Below, one piece after another: positions 46,029 to 56,183 of a stretch of 64,000 nucleotides of DNA (its first letter is position 1; the number at the start of each line of letters is the position of its first letter). The notes under the pieces were generated by a model that saw only the letters and a program-made list of their open reading frames with translations, did no database searches and was not told where the DNA came from. Origin of the DNA: Nemophila menziesii (taxonomy: Eukaryota; Streptophyta; Magnoliopsida; Boraginales; Hydrophyllaceae); assembly GCA_029959085.1 (NCBI GenBank), contig JARWIR010000001.1:70928899-70992898 (forward strand), given 5' to 3'. The translations under genes and the position numbers were made by a program.

Positions 46029-46924
46029 GATATTCATTCTGTGAAGTTTAATAGGAAATTTTTTTTTGACATAATTCAGGGACTTATAGTATCAATTTCG
46101 CATAAAAGTTATTCTTAGGTAATGTTTTTGGAGAACATGAGTTGTTAAGATCAAGTAGTTGATGGGTTTATTGTTTTGATGGAACGATTTTGTGGAATTT
46201 TTGGAATTGACGGATTTAAATTACAATTTTTGAAAATGAGACAAAAGTTTTAGAAAGTGCAAAAAAAAACCCCACTTAATACAAAATGATGAAAAAAATT
46301 AGAACGAGTGGTACAACTACAAGACTGACTGAAAGCAGACGTCCAAACACAAGACCAGTTAGATGAATCATCGGATGAAGAGGAATTAGCGTTCAACCTT
46401 TCTAGTACAAGTGACGGTTTAACCCCTACAACATCATACCAACCCGATCACGATAAGTGGTAAGCACTTCCTTGTACATTTACAAGTTATTTTTTGAAAA
46501 ACTTACTAACAATTTTACCAAGGGGGTTTACATAACTACGTGGTGGCTAGTATGCATTTCACGCTACCTATAGAAAAGGTACGTAGGCAGCCTAAATTCT
46601 ATGGGCACAGTCACCAACCACCCCCTCGCCCACAAATTAATCCTGATTCCCGATACAGTCTTCCAATTGATATGTTGTTCTTTTGGTGAAATGATATTGT
46701 AATAATGTATTCCTTAGCTAAATTATGTTTGTAATAAGATATTTTATTATACTTTGTAATTAAATTTATCAATTTTGCAAAAAATTAGATTTATGGCATT
46801 ATCGGTATAAATATTGATGAAAAATATAATTTTAGATTGTTTTATTGCCACAAATCCTAGCTCAATACGAAAAACACTTAATTTTTTTAATACGAAAAAA
46901 GAATAAAAAAAAGAAAAAATAAAT
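46029..46924. other. AT-rich DNA between LINE remnant and CCGGTT-rich segment
   Basis: Holds a reverse-oriented copy of the 44645-45140 repeat words at about 46077. No gene is supported. Confidence 0.4.
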
Positions 46925-47729
46925 AATATCGGTTCCGGTCAAACCGGTTCTTCTTACCGAACCGTGACTCAATAAACAATCTATGGATCCAGACCGGTCC
47001 GGTAAGGCCCAGTAACGCTAAGGACCATACCGAACCGGTCTGGATCGACACATTAGCCTGTTGAGACATAACCGACTACGCATATTCTTGCAAAGCCAAT
47101 TAAACATCATATATACGATATATTAGTTGAGCAATAATAAATAATACAGTTAATAATACGAGGTTCAAAAATATATATCTTTCGCTTCAATAAAATCTAT
47201 TCTTTTTCTTTCTTAAAAATGATTTAGTTTTTAATAGGTTAGTTTTATTTTTTAATGAGTCACGATTTTATTCAATAGGTTGCATATTATTTTGAATAGG
47301 TCAGCCTGTGTTTTTTCTAATAAATTATGTGTTCGTTCATAATAAGTTACGTATGTGAAATTAGGGTAAATCCCACGGAAAACCCCTTACCTTTCGCCAA
47401 AGTGCACGATCCGCCCCTGATCTTTTATTTTACCCTTTCTCGTCCCCGATGAATGTATTTTTTAGTTACCGTTAGCCCTTTCTTCAATTTTTCTGTCAAT
47501 TGATCGTTAGTCAACGCCACATGGCGCCATGTCACCTCCAACTCACCGCCAACCGTCTTCGTCATCATCGTCCCTAACTTTAAAAAAATCCTTTGCAAGT
47601 TTGAATGCTTCAAACCTTCAACAATGGAGGAAAAATAAAAAGAAATCCCAAAATGTACTTCTTTCTTTTTTTCTTTTTCTCATTTTCACATGAAGAAATA
47701 AAGAAGGGCCAGTCAACCCAGAATATTAT

Positions 47730-48462
47730 AGAATAAAATAAAAGAACCTAATTACGGAGTTGAATTGGCTGAGAATTGGAGATATAGACAGTCTCCAGCT
47801 CTTACTTCTTCTCTTCCTTGCTTTAGCTTCTTCTCTGTTGTTCTGACTCTTAAGCGTATGTCTTCTGTATGAATGGTGTGTAAAAATAAGAATCTAAAGC
47901 CTATTTATAATGTAAAATTCGGACTAGTGCTTTTCTTAAGGATTAAATGAAAATTAGAAAAGCCCAAGTCCATTAATTAAACCCAAATCTCGTAACTGCT
48001 GCACCACCTTTACCAAATCAGCTCTAACCGGTTCGTTTGAACTCGGATTGACCCTATTCCAGTTGCTAAATTTCCGTAACTCAATGGGGAACAATTTCTC
48101 TTCACAGGTAAGAGGCTAAATCCACTCTTAGATGGCTCAAAATCAGCAATCTTTATCAACTTTCCAGATTTGCAGCTTGAAATTATCAATTCTTTCGGGA
48201 TATTTCTTTTTGCTTTGACTTCATTACACGATCTTTGACTTTATTCTTGGATTCCTCTCCTATCTAGTATTCAAAACCTACAACTTTTCACTCAAAACAA
48301 ACCATATTACTCGCAAAAGTTTAATAAATGAAAAATACTCAAATTAAAAGAGGAAAATCGATTTATTGCATATTAACACCAAAAGTCTATCTAAATAGTC
48401 GAATAAACACAAAAAATGATGTCTCCCAAGGGCATAAAATTAGAACATTTTGGGAGACATCA
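47730..48462 (-). repeat. 3' LTR of element B, truncated
   Basis: 733 bp from TGATGTCTCC at 48462; colinear with 62298-63029 of the 5' LTR and highly similar. The distal ~850 bp of the LTR are missing, and 47729 leftward is MULE sequence. A deletion therefore removed the LTR end together with any MULE sequence beyond it. Confidence 0.9.
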
Positions 48463-48498
48463 AGACCCCCAACTCAAACCTTTGTCGTCCCGACAAAG
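48463..48498 (-). promoter_or_regulatory. hairpin plus polypurine tract before 3' LTR of B
   Basis: On the minus strand the hairpin CTTTGTCGGGACGACAAAG (48498-48480) is followed by 17 nt containing GAGTTGGGGGTCT, then the LTR start TGATGTCTCC. Confidence 0.8.
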
Positions 48499-49017
48499 CA
48501 AAACAAAAAAACAAGGGGAATGAAGTAGATGCAAGAGAAAATAGAAGTTAGTAAATATACCGTAAAGCAATTCTTAAAATAAATCTCATATAGCAAACAT
48601 TAGGAATTAACATACACATACACTAATCATGCAAAATCAAACACAAATAACTTCAATCATAAAATTAACTTCGCAATGCTAGAAGGTTACACTTGTACTT
48701 ATCTCAATATGATGGCTATAGGTTGTTCCTCGATCCTTACTCGCTTTGAACGCTCCACTTAGTATACTCCCTATTAACTTACCATGTACCTAGGAATCAC
48801 GAGGACTTTACAGTTTTAGCGTAGGCTTAGGGACGGTGTGGTATGTATATTTGGTAAATTTAAAGTGAGCTTTTGGCTCTCTCCTCACTTACCATCAACA
48901 ACTGTCCACGAGCTTGAGTTTACACTCATATGATGTTCTCACTCAACCCATTTGACGCGCTAATGTTGCGTCCCCAAGTTAACCCAGTTATTCTAAATGA
49001 TTTTCAAAAATATTCCA

Positions 49018-49088
49018 CTTTGCCGGTTATTTTATTCTTTCTTTCTTTTTATTATTCTTTTCTCTTTTTTTTTTCAATCCCGGCAAAG
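49018..49088 (-). repeat. inverted repeat CTTTGCCGG/CCGGCAAAG around a GA-rich loop, element B
   Basis: Minus strand: CTTTGCCGG (49088-49080) and CCGGCAAAG (49026-49018), perfect 9-bp stem, 53-nt loop made of A/G-rich simple sequence. Confidence 0.7.
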
Positions 49089-49434
49089 GGTTACAAATAA
49101 TAATATCATCTGAATTTTTGGACCTCAATATAAACACATATAATCCCCTCCCAATGTACTTTTCCAAATGTGGACCCTCCACCCTAAACTCAAGCTCGAG
49201 ACAGGTCTCAGGATTGTGATTCAAGTGCGGGTCATTTGGTCATGCCTAATAATCTAAGGGATAATGGGCTTATATCGTGGCTACAAAAGAAAAGGCTTAA
49301 GGCTCAAAATTGGGCTAAGACGGATAATATTAATATAAGGGATAACAGGCTAAAAAGGCTTCAAATGGCTAACAAAGAACTGCCCCTATCATTTTCCTAG
49401 TTACATGGTTCGTCTTTAGTTTATATCTAAGTGA

Positions 49435-49613
49435 GTTCTCTACTAATTTAGATCTCACGTTCTACAAACCAAACATTTTCCTTAAGTACAAGCTAACTTC
49501 TTTTGTATTGTTTATTAATTTTTCCTATTCATTATCTATGTTTGCATGCAATTAAAGCACTTTTTATGTTATTCCCTAAAGTCCACTATTTACTATCATA
49601 GATTCATCAAAAG
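49435..49613. repeat. 179-bp duplicate of element B flank, left copy
   Basis: Nearly identical to 55793-55971. Starts GTTCTCTACTAATTTAG and ends CATCAAAAG, where it joins element C's LTR in mid-sequence (ATAATTATGG at 49614). The left copy occupies the place of the first 183 bp of C's 5' LTR. Confidence 0.93.
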
Positions 49614-50951
49614 ATAATTATGGAGATTAATTAGAGTCCAAGTCAAAGACTACAAGATATGGAAAGAGATAAGCATGGTAATTGGAGATAAGGAAAGAAA
49701 AGCTAAAAACATGGAAAAGGAAAACCTGCCTTAATCCTGAATTTCTGCACCTACGACCACAAATCAGCTTATATCTCAAAAACGGTGTGGAATTTGGAGA
49801 AACGGTTAAGAGCAAAGTTGAAGATCTTTCCGAGACGATAAATTTGGTATATTCATACGCATCAAACGGATGGAAATTGAAGCTGCTAGGACCAAAAGAA
49901 AAACGGGTCTGATTGTATGTTTTTAGGGTTACGAATTTGAGTTGGGCTTGGAGTCCACCACTTACTTCTCCTTCAAGAAAACGAATTAGGGTTCCTAAAC
50001 ACCTATAAATACACCCTTATACCATTGTAAACATGTCCTTTCTCAGTTTCAAGCTTAGGCTTAGTCCTTACTTGTATTTTCTCACTTTTAAATAATAGCT
50101 TAGTCCTTATAATTAATTATTCATCCTTAGTATCAAGCTATTCATCCACGAAGCAAGTTGACCTATAGAGGAAGACAAGAAGAAGAAGTTGGAGAGTGAC
50201 AAACTCCTCTTCTACATTTCACCTTCTCTATATTTAGGGTAATTAGCTATAGATTTATGCTAAACCATACTTCTAAGCTTTTATTCTGTAAGATTTACTT
50301 TTAATTGTTGGATTATTATTTTTTCTTAAATTCAATAATACTATTTGTTTATTCTAATTGATTGAGCTTGGCATATATTGTTATTATGTGTTTTGACTAT
50401 TTGTTACATCCTTAGATTTGGTCAATCTTCGGATTATTTTTAGTTATTGACAACACCACATAATCGTCTAGTTCCTTTGCCTAACTAGATAGCCATAAAG
50501 GTTTGATTTAATCACCAATCATTACCCAAGACCTTGGTAGTGGAGAGGTTGCTCCTAAGCCTCGAAAAGGCTAGGTAGAATTTAGAATCCTGGTTAATAT
50601 ATAATGCTTAATCTGTGACAAGTTAGAATAACAAGTTAGTAAAACAGACTCATAATATTAATCCTAATTTATTTAGACTTACATTCATATTTATTTATTT
50701 GCATTATTTATTTATTCTCATTAGATAATTATTCATCTTTTTATATTTTATCCTAAAACATCTAAATTCATCTACGCTTGTTAAACATAATTAGATCTAA
50801 CGGATTAAATCCCTGCGAACGAACTTAACTTATCATTAAAACTTGCAAACGATCTGTGATACTTGCAGTGAGTTCCGTGGTTCTCAAGGGTGTGTAGCCT
50901 TTATTATTATTCTTATTTATCTATTATTTTATCACACCTTTGTCCCCACCA
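49614..50951 (+). repeat. 5' LTR of element C, lacking its first 183 bp
   Basis: 1338 bp aligned with 54450-55792. It ends CCCCACCA at 50951, followed by AGTTT and the primer-binding site. Confidence 0.93.
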
Positions 50952-50957
50952 AGTTTT

Positions 50958-50975
50958 TGGCGCCGCTGCCGGGGA
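50958..50975 (+). other. primer-binding site of element C (tRNA-Asp type)
   Basis: TGGCGCCGCTGCCGGGGA differs at one base from the 18-nt site expected for plant tRNA-Asp, the usual Athila primer. It is the best-kept such site in the window. Confidence 0.85.
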
Positions 50976-51295
50976 TTTATCTTTAAGTTAGTTTATTTGT
51001 GTTTATTTAGTGTAGAAGTTTTTATTTGTTTTTAGTTTTACGCGCTTTTCCTTTTAGTCTTTTTTCAGGTTTCCTAGGTAAGGAGAACTATTACGCAACA
51101 AGCAATAAAAATATTCATGGGTCCCGAAGTCAAAATTTCTATTAAAAAGGTTCGAGCTACCAAGTTTGAGCTCCACCACAGCCCATGCATAATCCGCAAG
51201 AAGACTCCATTAATAAGGTCTCACAAAACCTGGAAATTTTCGTGAGATAATCGAGGTAACACGTCGAACTTTAAAAGACGTTAAACAAAAGTGCT

Positions 51296-51315
51296 TTGTG
51301 GGAGACATCCCACAA
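51296..51315 (+). repeat. 20-nt hairpin in the leader of element C
   Basis: TTGTGGGA-GACA-TCCCACAA, a perfect 8-bp stem with a 4-nt loop. It was not found at the same place in B or D. Confidence 0.6.
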
Positions 51316-51492
51316 TATTTTATGTTTTTATGTTTTTGGTTTTTGTTTAGATTAATGAGTTTATGTGTTTTTAAGTGTATATTGCAGTAATGAGGAAGGT
51401 ATGAGTGTTTTTGATGTGTAGGTATGCAAGGGTTCGAGTTTGGGGTGAAAATCTGGAAAATTTCCAGAGTTAAAAAGGTCTGGACAAAACTA

Positions 51493-51725
51493 TTTTGCGG
51501 TACACCGCAGGTATTTGCGGTGCACCGTACCTATCAGCGTGAAAAAATTTACAAAATCTTCGAACTGGCATAACTTTGCGCTCGGGTATCGGAATTCACT
51601 TTTTCTCGAGTCTAAATTGCATATTTTTTCGAGATCTATCCAATGGAGCAGAGAAAAACTGGTTTGGAGTTAAAATGAAAAATCGAAATCCAGTAGTGTC
51701 ATGCGATACACCGTAGCCTGCCACC
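51493..51725. repeat. palindromic TGCGGTACACCGCA-type units, element C
   Basis: Units TTGCGGTACACCGCAG (51495), TTGCGGTGCACCGTAC (51515) and ATGCGATACACCGTAG (about 51702). It is at the same place as the palindrome arrays of A and B but built on another sequence. Confidence 0.65.
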
Positions 51726-52745
51726 AGATTCATTAACAAAATGTTATAAGAAGGGTTTTGAAGAGAAGGTTAGTTATTGCACGAATTTCTTAATACTTAA
51801 GCCTCACTCTCTTCTCCAAACCTCTCCCAAATCCATTAGAGCTTCAACAAACCTTCACCCAACATCAAAACACTACCACATCACCATAAATTTACATTCA
51901 AATCCTTCCCTACATCATTACCAAGAAGATTTAATCACCCAAATCATATCAAAACACCTAGAAACCAAGAATAAAAACCATGAATTTCAAAAGTTTCTTC
52001 TAAAAATCCTTAAACCCACATCAATAAAGCTTGATTCCATCATACCTACATAGAGAATAATCATCCTAACACATTTCCTAACCCAAATAAAGCTTGTTCC
52101 ATCTATGATCAAGAGTTACAAATTTCAAGAGTGTTCAAAGCTTTGAGTTGGGGGTCAAAAGAGATGATGAAGAGATGATAGAGATATTAGCAACTGTTAA
52201 GGGATATGAAGAATCAAAGCAAGGTGTTGAGTAAGATCAAGAATAAATCAATTGAGATGGGTACTAGTTCGAGAATAAATTACAAGGTAAATCGGGTCAA
52301 GTAAGTAGAGAAAAGCATGCAGTGGTGAATTCAAAGAGCAAAAAGGTTTCAACTTTCATAGAGAAGACACCATAACCTCTTCCTATCAAGATCCATCTAC
52401 CTAAGATGAACAAAAGCATCTGGGACGCTAGTAGCTGTGTTCAAAACATATTCCTGGATGAACACTGTCACTTGAGAAATTATTCAAAGAGAAAAGTTGG
52501 AAGAAGATAAACAAGAGATTTTTAGAGTGTGATTGATTGGGATGAAGCATAAGAAGATGTAAGGGAAAGCGAAATTGGTGATAATATAAGTTTGCATACA
52601 TGAAAGTACTGCACCCTATTACGGGTATTGATCAGGCGAGGTAAATAGCCTCGAAGAGTATGTTTTCTTTCTTCCTTACCTCTTCTATGTGTGCAATATC
52701 TGTAAAATTTTAAATTTCTTTTATTTTATTTTTGAGTCTTTTCGA

Positions 52746-52765
52746 GTCGTGGGGACACGACTCAT
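52746..52765 (+). repeat. conserved 20-nt hairpin (hp1), element C
   Basis: GAGTCGTGGGGACACGACTC, identical to A and B. After ATTTTT comes GAGTTGGGGGT, the same purine tract that precedes the 3' LTR of C. Confidence 0.88.
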
Positions 52766-53468
52766 TTTTGAGTTGGGGGTGTGGGGATTCGTTGTCTCTC
52801 ATCTCCATTTTCTTTTTGTTTTTTAGGTAAAATTAAAATTTTTATGAGAAGGTTTAGATGTATGTAGAGTGTGTTTAATAGCTTGAAAGCATAAGCTCAG
52901 TGAATTAATGATAGTAAGTAATATGTTTATGAGCTATGTTATTTGTATGCTTTGAGTATTTACAGGAAAACACACGTTGATAGTAAAGAGAAGATTAGGT
53001 AGCAACGCGATAGAAAGTATGTTCGATCTCAGGGAACCTTGAGAAGTGTGTAGGCCGTGAGATCCAAGCTAGTTGAAAAACCAGTTGATGAAAGTGCTAA
53101 AGGTAAGAAAATAACAAAATTACATAGTGTAGAAAGTGATTAAGGCGGTTCTTTCATATTTGAAGCCCTTGAAGCCTTTTTATACCTTCTCACCTTGTTC
53201 TTTGATTTAATATTTTAGATCCTTATCAGCCCCTTCTAGCCTTTCTAAAGCCTTTTTATTTAACCACATTATAAGCCATATCCCTTTAGATTATAGGACT
53301 TTTCCATATGACCCGCACTCGAATCGCGATGCATAGACAGTTGTTTTAGAGCTAGAGTTTGGGGTGGTGGGTTCACTAGTATGGGAAATATTATTGTTGG
53401 GATTTTTGAGCTTATTAATTGTGCTATGTTATTATATTGATGATGATTCACAGGATTTTATTGTAACC

Positions 53469-53544
53469 CTTTGCCGGGGTAACAGTGAATGAAAAAGAAG
53501 CTACGAGCTAAATTTTCCAACAAGGGCATAAAAAGAAAAGAAAA

Positions 53545-53585
<41 letters not shown>

Positions 53586-53667
53586 AAGAAATAGCGTGAT
53601 ATCTCAACATTAAAAGAGAGTCATAGCTGTAATGATTTGAAGAGAATATATATTCGGACCGGCAAAG
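53469..53667 (+). repeat. inverted repeat CTTTGCCGG/CCGGCAAAG around (AT)n, element C
   Basis: CTTTGCCGG (53469-53477) and CCGGCAAAG (53659-53667), perfect 9-bp arms, 181-nt loop with an (AT)n run at about 53548-53580. Confidence 0.7.
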
Positions 53668-54230
53668 TGGAATTTTTATGTGAACATCTTATGCTTTAAT
53701 TGGGTTATTGGGGATGCTAAATTGTGCATCAAAGAATTCATTGGGTTGAGTGAGAACGTTTTATGAGAGTAACTCAAGCTCTAGGGAGATTCGTTGATGG
53801 ATAGTGAGGAGAGAGCCAAAAGCTCACTCTAAATTATCCAAATATACTTATCATACCGTCCCTAAGCCTATATTACAACCTTAAAGACCTTTTGATTCTT
53901 TGCTATGTAATCGAGAAGTGATTGAGCCAATAGAGAGTAGTTAAATGGATCTTTGGACACTAGTGAAGTTCGATGAACAATCTATAGCTTCCTTGGGGAA
54001 CTGAGTAAAGTCCCAATCCTTCTTACATTATGAAACTAATCTGATCTTGAATTCAAGCCGTGTTGACTATGGATATGAGAAGTGTACAGGTATGTAGTTT
54101 ATGAATATTATTACATGAGATTTTCGGAGTAGTTGCTTTAGGTCTATTCTCCATATTCTGCTATCTTCTTCCCTCTGTTCTTAATTGACCAAGGTGTGTA
54201 TTTAGAGACTTCCCTTTGTTTTTATCTTTA

Positions 54231-54266
54231 TTGTATCGGGACGATACAACTTTGAGTTGGGGGTCT
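54231..54266 (+). promoter_or_regulatory. hairpin plus polypurine tract before 3' LTR of C
   Basis: TTGTATCGGGACGATACAA (54231-54249), 8-bp stem with GGA loop, then 17 nt with GAGTTGGGGGTCT and the LTR start. Stem positions 1, 3 and 5 differ from A and B, and in each case the partner base differs to match. Confidence 0.85.
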
Positions 54267-55792
54267 TGATGTCTCCTCATTTGTGATAGATTTATATTAG
54301 GATGAGACATCATTTTTAGTGATTTAGGAAGTCTTCTAGTCGATTTTCTTAAGAAATAGTACACTTTTCTATTTTGAGTCTTGATTTAGTAAAATAATAT
54401 ATTTAGAGCATATTGGGTTTAATTATTTATGTAGTGTGAAGCTTTAAAGATAATTATGGAGATTAATTAGAGTCCAAGTCAAAGACTACAAGATATGGAA
54501 AGAGATAAGCATGGTAATTGGAGATAAGGAAAGAAAAGCTAAAAACATGGAAAAAGAAAACCTGCCTTAATCCTGAATTTCTGCACCTACGACCACAAAT
54601 CAGCTTATATCTCAAAACCGGTGTGGAATTTGGAGAAACGGTCAAGAGAAAAGTTGAATATCTTTCCGAGACGATGAATTTGGTATATTCATACGCATCA
54701 AACGGATGAAAATTGAAGCTGCTAGGACCAAAAGAAAAACGTGCCTGATTGCATGTTTTTAGGGTTACGAATTTGAGTAGGGCTTGGAGTCCACCACTTA
54801 CTTCTCCTTCAAGAAAACGAATTAGGGTTCCTAAACACCTATAAATACACCCTTATACCATTGTAAACATGTCCTTGCTCAGTTTCAAACTTAGGCTTAG
54901 TCCTTACTTGTATTTTCTCACTTTTAAATAATAGCTTAGTCCTTATAATTAATTATTCATCCTTAGTATCAAGCTATTCATCCAAGAAGCAAGCTGACCT
55001 ATAGAGGAAGACAAGAAGAAGAAGTTGGAGAGTGACAAACTCCTCTTCTACATCTCACCTTCTCTATATTTAGGGTAATTAGCTATAGATTTATGATAAA
55101 CCATACTTCTAAGCTTTTATTCTGTAAGTTTTACTTTTAATTGTTGGATTATTATTTTGTCTTAAATTCAATAATACTATATGTTTATTCTAATTGATTG
55201 AGCTTGGCGTATATTGTTATTATGTGTTTTGACTTATTGTTACATCCTTAGATTTGGTCAATCTTAGGATTATTCTTAGTTATTGACAACACCACATAAT
55301 CGTCTAGTTTTGATCATTTGCCTAACTAGATAGCCATAAAGGTTTGATTTAATCACCAATTATTACCCAAGACCTTGTTAGTGGAGAGGTTGCTCCTAAT
55401 CCTAGAAAAGACTAGGTAGAATTTAGAATCCTGGTTAATATATAATGCTTAATCTGTGACAGGTTAGAATAACAACTTAGTAAAATAGACTCATAATATT
55501 AATCCTAATTTATCTGACTTACATTCATCTTATTTATTTGTTTTCATTATTTATTTATTTGCGTTAGATTATTATTTATCTTATTATATTTTTATATAAA
55601 CATCTAAATTCATCTACGCTTGTTAAATATAAGTAGATCTAACGGATTAAATCCTTGCGAACGAACTTAACTTATCATTAAAACTTGCAAACGATCTGTG
55701 ATACTTGCAGTGAGTTCTGTGGTTCTCAAGGGTGTGTGCTCTTTATTCTTATTTTATTTATCTATTATTTTATCACACCTTTGCCCCCACCA
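54267..55792 (+). repeat. 3' LTR of element C
   Basis: 1526 bp, TGATGTCTCC to CCCCACCA. First 46 bases form an inverted repeat (GAGACATCA at positions 38-46). Confidence 0.93.
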
Positions 55793-55971
55793 GTTCTCTA
55801 CTAATTTAGATCTCACGTTCTACAAACCAAACATTTTCCTTAAGTACAAACTTACTTCTTTTGTATTGTTTATTAATTTTTCCTATTCATTATCTATGTT
55901 TGCATGCAATTAAAGCACGTTTTATGTTATTCCCTAAAGTCCACTATTTACTATCATAGATTCATCAAAAG
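55793..55971. repeat. 179-bp duplicate of element B flank, right copy
   Basis: Begins directly after C's 3' LTR and continues without a break into B (TATGCATAAAAGG). The homologous part of element A (about 17590-17780) is also unbroken, so this is the original copy. Confidence 0.9.
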
Positions 55972-56102
55972 TATGCATAAAAGGGACATTTAAAAACTTC
56001 TACAGTCAAACGCAACTCCTAATTATTTTATTGAAAGTAATTAAAACAAATAACACATACAAACTCGGATGAGGCAACGAACCCCACCCCAAAATAAAAA
56101 AT

Positions 56103-56122
56103 GAGTCGTGTCCCCACGACTC
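56103..56122 (-). repeat. conserved 20-nt hairpin (hp1), element B
   Basis: GAGTCGTGGGGACACGACTC on the minus strand, 61 nt after the env-like stop. It is followed by ATTTTTTATTTTGGGGTGGGG. Confidence 0.88.
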
Positions 56123-56183
56123 GAAAAGACGCAAAGCAATTAAACTAATCTAAACTAAATGCGAAAGGGATAGAAAACGTATC

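Larger units (their letters stand above)
43990..47065. mobile_element. possible hAT-like element with CCGGTTC-rich ends (boundaries uncertain)
   Basis: Both flanks (43990-44150 and 46925-47065) are dense in GGTCCGG, CCGGTTC and GAACCGG words. Such subterminal repeats occur in some hAT elements. No TIR or 8-bp TSD could be fixed and there is no transposase. Inside are old 40-50-bp repeats and a LINE remnant. Confidence 0.3.
49614..55792 (+). mobile_element. Athila-like element C, no ORFs, nested in B
   Basis: Plus-strand element in the internal region of B, between its env-like ORF and 3' LTR. It has a 5'-truncated 5' LTR (49614-50951), a good primer-binding site, about 3.3 kb of non-coding interior and a complete 3' LTR (54267-55792). 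The two LTRs are very similar by eye, so insertion is young. Gag, pol and env-like ORF are all missing. The interior keeps the palindrome array, hp1, the CTTTGCCGG stem, hp2 and the polypurine tract, which therefore may be the parts needed in cis. Confidence 0.92.

Noticed and set aside
43990..47065. Firm hAT element
   Set aside because: Subterminal CCGGTTC words are suggestive, but no matching TIR or 8-bp duplication could be found, so it is kept only as a low-confidence feature.
54231..54266. Bacterial-type terminator (hairpin near a T/G tract)
   Set aside because: The context is a plant retrotransposon. The purine tract and fixed distance to the LTR fit plus-strand priming instead.
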